A stretch of 64,000 nucleotides of DNA, taken from assembly GCA_014859095.1 (NCBI GenBank), contig JACUUV010000002.1, positions 62,001 to 126,000 on the forward strand, given 5' to 3'. Numbering within the stretch: position 1 is the first letter of the stretch; each line of letters opens with the position of its first letter. This stretch comes from Clostridia bacterium (GTDB lineage Bacteria; Bacillota; Clostridia; Peptostreptococcales; Acidaminobacteraceae). A program made the position numbers and the translations under genes. This document shows positions 57,524 through 64,000 of this stretch, in pieces. The notes beneath the pieces are model-generated. The model saw only the letters and a program-made list of their open reading frames with translations. It was not told the DNA's origin and ran no database searches.

Positions 57524-59804
57524 CAATATCGCCTCCCACTTTATTATAGTCCTCCCAAAATTCAGGATAGGATTTGCTCACACAATCAGCACCTTCAATG
57601 CATACTGAGCCGCTTGAACACGTCGCGGCAATGGCCAGTGCCATAGCTACGCGGTGATCGTTCCACGAGGAGACAGTGGCACTTTTCAGCTGCTCTACAC
57701 CAACAATTTTCAGTCCATCAACCGTCTCGACGATATCGGCTCCCATTTTTTTCAGTTCAACTGCCATTGCATGTATGCGATCGGACTCTTTGAGTCGAAC
57801 GCGTTCACCCTTTTCAAACACAGTGATCCCCTTTGTAAGCGCGGCTTTCACCGCAAGAATAGGCAGCAAATCCGGGCACTGTGATATATCGAACTCACGT
57901 CTTGAGTTTTCATGGGGTTCCAAATCGAATATGTCGATCATGGATGTGATGACCCGATCGCCCTGTAAAGAAAGAGGTTCCAGACCTGTCACGTCGACTT
58001 CGCTGCCCAGACTGTTGGCAACCAGCCAAAATGCCCCTTGTGAATAATCACCTTCAAGTGAAAGATCCACAGCACTATAGAATTGGTTTCCAGGAATATG
58101 ATAGACGTTCTCCGATGAATGTTCAATGTCGATGTTAAATTGTTTCAGTGTTTCTATGGTTAGATCGATGTATGGACCCGACTCCAAATCCGTTGTGATA
58201 TGAATTTCCGAATCATCATTCATGAGCGGTAATGTCATCAGTAGACCCGTTATAAATTGGGAGCTCACATTTCCGGGCAGTTCGAACCTCCCGGGGCCGA
58301 AATTCCCATGAATAGTCAAAGGCAACTCCCCTGAACTCATTTCGTACTTTACACCTTTTTGATCAAAGAGATCATAGTATGGCGTCAAGGGTCTTTTGAC
58401 GAGTCGACCCTCTCCTGTGAAAGTGACATTTTCTGATGTCAAAAATGCGAATGGAATCAAGAATCTCAAAGTGGAACCGGACTCATGGCAATCAATGGTC
58501 AACGGTTCATGGATTACAGGTTTTCTCGTTTCATAGTAAGTCCCGATTATCTTGTTGCTGATTTGATAATAGACACCTGATCGATCTGATTTGACACTCA
58601 CTATTTCCGCTCCAAATCTCGTCATGGCATCAAGTGTCGCCTGAATGTCCACAGATTCCGAAACCGGACCGATGACCGACACCTGTTCAGACAATCCTGC
58701 GCATATTATGGCTCTGTGGCTCAGACTTTTTGAAGGCGGTATGGCCACTGTGCCTTTCAGTTTATTGGGTCCGACCATCACATTAAAGGATTCTTTCACA
58801 CAATCAATTTTTTTCATCAATACATCCATTCCGTCTTCGACGACCTTAAGTTCACCTATCTCTTGAATCTCAATCCAACGGATATTTTTACCCGTCGCTT
58901 TTTTATCAAAAACCATGTGTTGCGAAATTTTGCATAGGTCATCATTGTGATCCAGTGTCACTGGAAGTCCGAATTTGACGATACGTTTCATCCATAGGTG
59001 ATAATCCTCACCCGAGATGACATTTTCATCATATGCAAGTTTCAATTTCATGGCCATTCCTATGGCTACAGCCTGACCATGACTTATACCTTCATAATCA
59101 TAATAGGCTTCAATGGCGTGGCCTATGGTATGGCCAAAATTCAAAAGCTGTCTGATGCCCTTGTCCTTTTCGTCCTGTTTCACTACAGACTGCTTGATAT
59201 CAACACATGATTCCACGATTTCCATGATGAGGTCCATCTGCTCGGGATCCATTAAAGAATCCATATCAATCCGATCAAGCACATCTCCGAGATTCGGATC
59301 AAAACCTATGGCATATTTTATAATTTCTGCAAATCCGTTTGAAAATTCAGACCTGGGCAACGTATAAAGAAAAGTTGGGTCTCTGTATATTTTGGATGCC
59401 TCGTAAAAAGTGCCGATCCTATTTTTGGCGGACTTATGATTGATGCCCGTTTTACCCCCCACACTGCTGTCCACCATGGCAAGCAATGTTGTGGGAATTT
59501 GAACAAATTCCATGCCACGCATGTAAGTGGACGCGGCGAAGCCGGCCAAATCACCAACGACTCCCCCTCCAAGCGCACAAAGAACATCTGAACGGTTCAT
59601 CCTCAGATCCGCAAGCTTATCTATGATTTTCGTGTACATATCAAAATTCTTTGAGTGCTCCCCTGGTGACAAAACCAGAAACTCACACGTCTGAAATCTG
59701 TCAATGTGATGTCTGTAAATATTGGCATCCGTAACAATTAGAATACGTGCGCCCTTATAATCTTCGAAAATTCTCTTTTCATCCATTGCTTCATATGACG
59801 GCAT
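57495..59804 (-). CDS. aroBA: Fused 3-dehydroquinate synthase / EPSP synthase
   Basis: 769 residues in one uninterrupted frame. Residues 1 to about 335 are AroB: NAD-binding G-G-G-V-V-G-D-L-A-G-F-A-A-S, the zinc ligands in G-F-A-E-I-I-K-Y, F-G-H-T-I-G-H-A-I-E and S-H-G-Q-A-V-A, and T-T-L-L-A-M-V-D-S-S-V-G-G-K-T. Residues about 345 to 769 are AroA: P-P-S-K-S-L-S-H-R-A-I, E-S-G-S-T-L-R-F-L, P-G-N-V-S-S-Q-F-I-T-G-L-L and D-H-R-V-A-M-A-L-A. Both halves look complete. The enzymes catalyse steps 2 and 6 of the shikimate pathway. TTGGAG precedes the ATG. Such a fusion is rare in bacteria; it recalls the fungal AROM start (AroB-AroA). Confidence 0.92.
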   Translation of the reverse strand: MPSYEAMDEKRIFEDYKGARILIVTDANIYRHHIDRFQTCEFLVLSPGEHSKNFDMYTKIIDKLADLRMNRSDVLCALGGGVVGDLAGFAASTYMRGMEFVQIPTTLLAMVDSSVGGKTGINHKSAKNRIGTFYEASKIYRDPTFLYTLPRSEFSNGFAEIIKYAIGFDPNLGDVLDRIDMDSLMDPEQMDLIMEIVESCVDIKQSVVKQDEKDKGIRQLLNFGHTIGHAIEAYYDYEGISHGQAVAIGMAMKLKLAYDENVISGEDYHLWMKRIVKFGLPVTLDHNDDLCKISQHMVFDKKATGKNIRWIEIQEIGELKVVEDGMDVLMKKIDCVKESFNVMVGPNKLKGTVAIPPSKSLSHRAIICAGLSEQVSVIGPVSESVDIQATLDAMTRFGAEIVSVKSDRSGVYYQISNKIIGTYYETRKPVIHEPLTIDCHESGSTLRFLIPFAFLTSENVTFTGEGRLVKRPLTPYYDLFDQKGVKYEMSSGELPLTIHGNFGPGRFELPGNVSSQFITGLLMTLPLMNDDSEIHITTDLESGPYIDLTIETLKQFNIDIEHSSENVYHIPGNQFYSAVDLSLEGDYSQGAFWLVANSLGSEVDVTGLEPLSLQGDRVITSMIDIFDLEPHENSRREFDISQCPDLLPILAVKAALTKGITVFEKGERVRLKESDRIHAMAVELKKMGADIVETVDGLKIVGVEQLKSATVSSWNDHRVAMALAIAATCSSGSVCIEGADCVSKSYPEFWEDYNKVGGDIDVKPIWKTI

Positions 59805-59839
59805 ACTGTTTCTCCAATGCTATTTGATTCTTATAGTAA

Positions 59840-59848
59840 ATTATACCA
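59840..59848 (-). promoter_or_regulatory. Extended -10 of the aro operon
   Basis: TGGTATAAT on the minus strand about 36 nt before the aroBA start. Confidence 0.55.
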
Positions 59849-59853
59849 TTTCA

Positions 59854-59883
59854 TTGCCACATTGCCATTTCATTTGATAGAAT
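59854..59883 (+). promoter_or_regulatory. Promoter of the M29 aminopeptidase gene
   Basis: TTGCCA (59854-59859), 18-bp spacer, TAGAAT (59878-59883) with a TGn extension. It is back to back with the aro promoter. Confidence 0.5.
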
Positions 59884-59914
59884 ATTAATTGAAACATAAT
59901 AGGAGGTACAAAAT

Positions 59915-61141
59915 ATGAATGATCAAATGCTTGAAAAATATGCGAACATAGCAGTCAAGGTGGGGGTCAACCTTCAAAAGGGACAACCGCTGATCGTCAA
60001 TGCTCCAATTGGTGCAAGTGACTTCGTCAGGGCAATCACAAAAGTTGCTTATGAATGTGGTGCGAGCATAGTCCGTGCGGAATATCATGATGATCTGCAA
60101 ACCAAACTCAGATACACACATTCCGATGAGAGTTTTCTTGAGTACTTTCCCGATTGGCGTGCGAAATATATGGAAAACTTTGCTGCAGATGGCGCGGCTG
60201 TCATCAGTGTTCTCGCTCCGAATCCAGACTTGATGGCAGATGTGGAACCTTCCAAGTTGTCAAAAGCGAATAAAGCCACAGCTCAGGCCATACAACCTTA
60301 TCGGGATATCGTTGGCAAAGGTGGTGTCAGTTGGCTGGGTATTGCGGTACCCTCTCCAGAATGGGCGAAAAAAGTATATCCGGAACTTTTCGAGGAAGAA
60401 GGCATCAAAGCTTTATGGGAAAACATACTTAAAATCACAAGAGCGGACCAGGACGACCCGATCAAAGCCTGGGAAGATCATGTGACCATTCTTCAAAACA
60501 AAGTGGATTATCTTAATGATTTGAATATCGATCATTTGATTTTTGAAGCACCCGGTACAGATCTCAAGGTCAAACTTCCAAAGGGTTATGTTTGGGAAGG
60601 AGGCGGAAGCATCAACAATAAAAACAACGCCTATTTCGTTCCTAACATTCCAACAGAAGAAGTATTCACCATGCCACACAGACTTGGTGTTGACGGTACT
60701 TTGGCTGCGACAATGCCCCTGAGTTATAACGGAGTGCTAATTGATGGATTTTCTTTTACCTTTGAAGCCGGTAAAATTGTGGACTTCACTGCAAAGCAAG
60801 GTTATGAGACACTTAAGGGACTTCTTGAAACCGATGAGGGATCCATGTACCTCGGAGAAGTGGCACTAGTCCCTGTGACCTCCCCAATCTATCAATCCAA
60901 AAAAGTGTTTTTTAACACTTTGTACGATGAAAATGCCACATGTCACTTCGCTATCGGACGTGCTTACCCTTCTACGATAGAAGATGGCATCCACAAGTCC
61001 ATAGAACAGCTTAAAGAGGCTGGTGCCAACTTCAGTGTGGTACATGTGGACTTCATGGTCGGAGGCGAATCACTCGACGTGAAGGCAGTGACTGAGGATG
61101 GCAGAACTGTTGAACTTATGATAAAAGGGCGTTGGGTATAA
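59915..61141 (+). CDS. M29 family aminopeptidase
   Basis: 408 residues, the usual length for AmpS/PepS/aminopeptidase T. Family text includes V-K-V-G-V-N-L-Q-K-G-Q-P-L, the metal ligand E in F-T-M-P-H-R region (P-T-E-E-V-F-T-M-P-H), L-G-E-V-A-L-V-P-V, F-A-I-G-R-A-Y and the C-terminal H-V-D-F-M-V-G. It removes N-terminal residues from peptides in the cytoplasm with two metal ions. AGGAGG precedes the ATG. A promoter lies in the divergent gap with aroBA. Confidence 0.93.
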   Translation: MNDQMLEKYANIAVKVGVNLQKGQPLIVNAPIGASDFVRAITKVAYECGASIVRAEYHDDLQTKLRYTHSDESFLEYFPDWRAKYMENFAADGAAVISVLAPNPDLMADVEPSKLSKANKATAQAIQPYRDIVGKGGVSWLGIAVPSPEWAKKVYPELFEEEGIKALWENILKITRADQDDPIKAWEDHVTILQNKVDYLNDLNIDHLIFEAPGTDLKVKLPKGYVWEGGGSINNKNNAYFVPNIPTEEVFTMPHRLGVDGTLAATMPLSYNGVLIDGFSFTFEAGKIVDFTAKQGYETLKGLLETDEGSMYLGEVALVPVTSPIYQSKKVFFNTLYDENATCHFAIGRAYPSTIEDGIHKSIEQLKEAGANFSVVHVDFMVGGESLDVKAVTEDGRTVELMIKGRWV

Positions 61142-61233
61142 AAAAACAAGCGTCTTTTCTTGTGTTATACAGTGTGAATTGTTATAATTCTACTGTGAGA
61201 AAATTAGACATGTTTTTTAGAATAGAGGGAAGT

Positions 61234-63477
61234 ATGACTGAATTATTAGCACCAGCAGGAAGTATGGAAGCATTAAAGGCTGCAATTTCTAATGGTTGTG
61301 ATGCAATATACTTGGGTATGCAAAAATTTGGTGCACGTGCATACTCCTCCAATTTCGATATGGAATCGTTAAAAGAGGCAGTAGCATATGCGCATCTGAG
61401 AAGTGTTAAAATCTATGTTACCATGAATACCATCGTTTTTGAAGATGAAATTTCAGAGATGAAAGCACAAATGGATGAGTTGAATGAAATCGGTGTTGAT
61501 GGCATTATTGTCCAGGACCTGGCTGCACTCGATTATATAGTCAAAAACTTTGTTGACCTTCAAGTTCATTGTTCCACTCAAATGGGAATAGACGATTTGG
61601 ACGGAACTTTATTGTTTAAGGAGCTTGGTGCAAAAAGAGTCGTTCTCTCCCGAGAAGTAGAGATTGAAAAAGTCAAAGAGATCAGAAGACTTGCCGACAT
61701 ACCACTTGAAATTTTTGTTCATGGCGCTTTATGTGTCTCTTACTCCGGAAACTGTCTGATGTCCGGATTAATCGGTTATCGAAGCGGAAACCGGGGAAGA
61801 TGTGTTGGGTCATGTCGCAAGGCGTATGAACTTATCGACAAGACGACAGATACCATTATAGACCAAAACTATATTCTATCGACTAAGGATTTGAACACTA
61901 TTGATTATATTGAGGACTTAAAAGAAATTGATTCCTTAAAAATCGAAGGTCGAATGAAAGAGCCTGCGTATGTCGCTAATGTCGTATCAAAGTATCGCAA
62001 GGCCTTAGATCATAAAGTAACCGTAGAAGATAAGGATGATTTAAGCAAAACCTTCAACAGAACTTTTACCAAAGGCTATTTGTTTCATGAAGATCCGAAA
62101 GAGATTACAAACATTTTAAGACCAAATAATTTTGGTTTTGAAATTGGCAGAATCAGCAAGATTATTAAAGACACCTATGAAATTAGACTTACTCGACCTC
62201 TAAATCAAAACGATATCATCAGAATAAGTCATAACAATGAAGATGTTATTTTATCTGTTGTAAAACTTTACGATAAAGATGACAACTTGATCAACAAAGC
62301 AGATGATGTCTGCTATATCAAAATCAAGGAAAAGCTGTCTAAGGGTGATTTGGTCTATTTGACAAAGGATTATTCCTACTACAAAGAACTGGAATCATCA
62401 CTGGAAAATGAATTTAGGCGATTTGACCTGGATGTTAAAGTGTATGCTTATCCGGATTCAAATCTGGTCATATATGCGAACGGCTTAGGTTTTGATTTTT
62501 TATACGAAGGAACTGAAATACTAGGTAAAGCCATAAATAATCCAACAACAAAAGAGCAGGTGATTAAACAACTCTCCAGATTAAATGATACGATATTCGA
62601 GCTTAAGTCTGTGGACTATGAGGATTGTGGTGCATTTATTCCAGCTAAACTTTTAAATGCAGCCAGAAGAGATATAGTACAGGGCTTATATGACTTGAAG
62701 CAAAGTAGCCAAAGGAAAAGAACCAAGTCACCTACCGCAAAAGAAAAATTATGCTATACCCCTCAAAAACCATACCTTACGGCTTCGGTATCCACTAAGG
62801 AGCAATATGATGCTTGCGTGAGCAGTGGTATAACAGAAATCTATTTTGAAAACGTTGTCAGAAGAAACCAAATCGAGTATACGAAAAAAGAGGGACCACT
62901 GCTCATCGGAGGATATGGTGGAATTCATCACTATAGAACAACCAATCCTTTCATTACCGACTATTCTCTAAACGTTGTCAATTCTACCAGTTGCTATGAA
63001 TTATATAGATTGGGTGCAAAACGAGTCACATTATCTTATGAAATGAATAAAAATCAAATTGAAGATTTGATGACTGCTTACCATGTAGAAAATGGAGGCG
63101 CTCCCGCACTTGAAATGATTGTATATGGCAGGGCGCCCATGATGTTTACGAAATATTGTCCACTGAAAAAAATGAATCGATGCGGTGATTGCAAAACGAA
63201 GCGCTATGAGATCCAAGATGAGCAAGGATCGTTCCCGATCATCACTCATGAGGATTGTACAGTGACCATCCTTAATGGAAAGACGCTTAATCTTTTAGAT
63301 GAGCTGCAAAACATAAAAGGAATCGAGGCATTCAGATTGAATTTCACAGTTGAATCAAAAGAGCAGGTTATGGAAACCATCAATAAGGCCTTTAGCAAAT
63401 TAAATGGCACATCGAATCAAACTGTTTTTAATCAGGAAACCGACACAAGAGGACATTTTAACAAGGAGATCATGTAA
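61234..63477 (+). CDS. U32 peptidase-family protein with C-terminal extension
   Basis: 747 residues from the ATG at 61234, after GAGGGAAG; the frame extends upstream into the M29 gene but lacks a site there. The N-terminal half is the U32 domain (L-L-A-P-A-G-S-M-E-A-L, then the signature E-I-F-V-H-G-A-L-C-V-S-Y-S-G-N-C-L-M-S and N-R-G-R-C-V-G-S-C-R). The C-terminal half includes M-T-K-Y-C-P-L-K-K and C-G-D-C, as in the longer DUF3656-type relatives. The cysteines probably bind an iron-sulfur cluster. Relatives such as RlhA hydroxylate 23S rRNA rather than cut proteins, so a peptidase role is doubtful. Confidence 0.9.
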   Translation: MTELLAPAGSMEALKAAISNGCDAIYLGMQKFGARAYSSNFDMESLKEAVAYAHLRSVKIYVTMNTIVFEDEISEMKAQMDELNEIGVDGIIVQDLAALDYIVKNFVDLQVHCSTQMGIDDLDGTLLFKELGAKRVVLSREVEIEKVKEIRRLADIPLEIFVHGALCVSYSGNCLMSGLIGYRSGNRGRCVGSCRKAYELIDKTTDTIIDQNYILSTKDLNTIDYIEDLKEIDSLKIEGRMKEPAYVANVVSKYRKALDHKVTVEDKDDLSKTFNRTFTKGYLFHEDPKEITNILRPNNFGFEIGRISKIIKDTYEIRLTRPLNQNDIIRISHNNEDVILSVVKLYDKDDNLINKADDVCYIKIKEKLSKGDLVYLTKDYSYYKELESSLENEFRRFDLDVKVYAYPDSNLVIYANGLGFDFLYEGTEILGKAINNPTTKEQVIKQLSRLNDTIFELKSVDYEDCGAFIPAKLLNAARRDIVQGLYDLKQSSQRKRTKSPTAKEKLCYTPQKPYLTASVSTKEQYDACVSSGITEIYFENVVRRNQIEYTKKEGPLLIGGYGGIHHYRTTNPFITDYSLNVVNSTSCYELYRLGAKRVTLSYEMNKNQIEDLMTAYHVENGGAPALEMIVYGRAPMMFTKYCPLKKMNRCGDCKTKRYEIQDEQGSFPIITHEDCTVTILNGKTLNLLDELQNIKGIEAFRLNFTVESKEQVMETINKAFSKLNGTSNQTVFNQETDTRGHFNKEIM

Positions 63478-63482
63478 GAAAA

Positions 63483-63520
63483 AACCCTCAAAACTATTGA
63501 AATCAATGGTTTTGAGGGTT
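63483..63520. terminator. Bidirectional terminator
   Basis: 18-nt arms starting AACCCTCAAAAC with a 2-nt loop and one mismatch, between the convergent U32 and HAD genes. Confidence 0.88.
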
Positions 63521-63531
63521 CTCTATTTTAT

Positions 63532-64000
63532 TTATGCAATTATTCGCTCATGAAGATCAAACAGTTCCACCAAATGCTTAGCCACTGCATCATCGCCGTT
63601 ATCCCCAATGGATTCATGACCAATGAGTTTTTCTTTGAGCTTAGGATGTGCATTGCCCATGACATACCCTTTACCCACAACGCTCAGCATCTCGAAATCG
63701 TTGAGCCCGTCTCCAAATGCGATTACCTCATGAGGTTCTATCCCATACCTTTTGAGCGACTTGAGTATGGCCTCTCCCTTATTCACACCTTTTGGCATAA
63801 TTTCAAGACATTGCGGCATGGAAAAAGTCACATCGACATGCTCTCCATACATTTGCGTCACAGCATTCGCTATAGGAATCAATTTTTCATTGTCGTATGA
63901 TGTGAAAAACACCTTGTTGATCGGTTCATGAAGATGATCCTCGAATTTACATAATGTATATTGAAAGTCATCCTCTTTATAATACTTGGCAAAAACCTGA
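63532..64000 (-). CDS. Cof-type HAD-family phosphatase, N-terminus beyond window
   Basis: The frame is open to the last base of the window, so the N-terminal catalytic D-x-D lies outside. The visible 156 residues cover the end of the cap domain (E-P-I-N-K-V-F-F-T-S-Y) and the core end with V-N-K-G-E-A-I-L-K-S-L, motif IV G-D-G-L-N-D-F-E-M-L, and M-G-N-A-H-P-K-L-K-E. This is the Cof/YidA-type HAD group, acting on sugar phosphates or flavin phosphates. The substrate is unknown. It converges on the U32 gene. Confidence 0.9.
   Translation of the reverse strand, partial: QVFAKYYKEDDFQYTLCKFEDHLHEPINKVFFTSYDNEKLIPIANAVTQMYGEHVDVTFSMPQCLEIMPKGVNKGEAILKSLKRYGIEPHEVIAFGDGLNDFEMLSVVGKGYVMGNAHPKLKEKLIGHESIGDNGDDAVAKHLVELFDLHERIIA

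Noticed and set aside
61234..63477. Secreted collagenase-like protease
   Set aside because: U32 proteins of this longer kind carry cysteine clusters and act in RNA modification in known cases; no signal peptide is present.

Overview
The window is about 64 kb of low-GC, gene-dense DNA from a Gram-positive anaerobe of the class Clostridia. The evidence is a sigma-I/RsgI pair, a SpoVB/MurJ-like flippase, FabK instead of FabI, a Cys-family T-box, lipobox lipoproteins, purine-rich AGGAGG ribosome binding sites, and a rubredoxin/superoxide reductase/rubrerythrin oxygen defence. A Fusibacter- or Acidaminobacter-like genus is a guess, not shown.

Layout. 1-7.5 kb: a YbjQ-family end, a lipoprotein with two FMN-bind-like repeats facing an ApbE flavinyl-transferase, a three-gene set sharing one small helical module, a slipin/NfeD pair and a diguanylate cyclase. 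7.5-16 kb: two overlapping M3 oligopeptidases, a RocB-like M20 peptidase, a broken glutamine synthetase, RNase H, pyroglutamyl peptidase and an HD protein. 16-23 kb: an anaerobe's oxidative and sulfur stress block. One operon (rubredoxin, PerR, superoxide reductase, ferritin, rubrerythrin) starts at a promoter carrying a 33-bp palindrome, and a NADH:rubredoxin-reductase-like gene is transcribed away from it. A CstR-like repressor follows, with a four-domain CoA-disulfide reductase/rhodanese/TusA/DsrE protein.

The most notable find is at 22643-22930: a HesB/IscA-like gene interrupted by one in-frame TGA at the cluster-ligand cysteine position. A bacterial SECIS-like hairpin lies just downstream of the TGA, a near-consensus promoter upstream, and a glutaredoxin gene follows in the same operon. 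It is best read as a selenoprotein gene that ordinary ORF calling misses.

23-31 kb: DnaA-box cluster, recU, a PhzF-like gene, a 2x[4Fe-4S] protein, a T-box-controlled cysK-cysE operon with a divergent LysR gene, yjbQ behind a hairpin that hides its ribosome binding site, and an arsR-acr3-arsC operon. 31-36 kb: fatty-acid operon acpP-fabK-fabD-fabG-fabF-fabZ. 36-41 kb: proBA, a MarR regulator and a cadC-cadA metal efflux operon. 41-45.5 kb: complete arginine-to-spermidine operon speD-speA-speE-speB. 45.5-50.6 kb: flippase, sigI-rsgI, two alpha/beta hydrolases. 50.6-55.4 kb: branched-chain amino-acid ABC transporter. 55.6-59.8 kb: aromatic pathway genes including a fused aroB-aroA. 59.9-64 kb: M29 aminopeptidase, U32 peptidase-family protein and the C-terminal part of a Cof-type HAD phosphatase cut by the window end.
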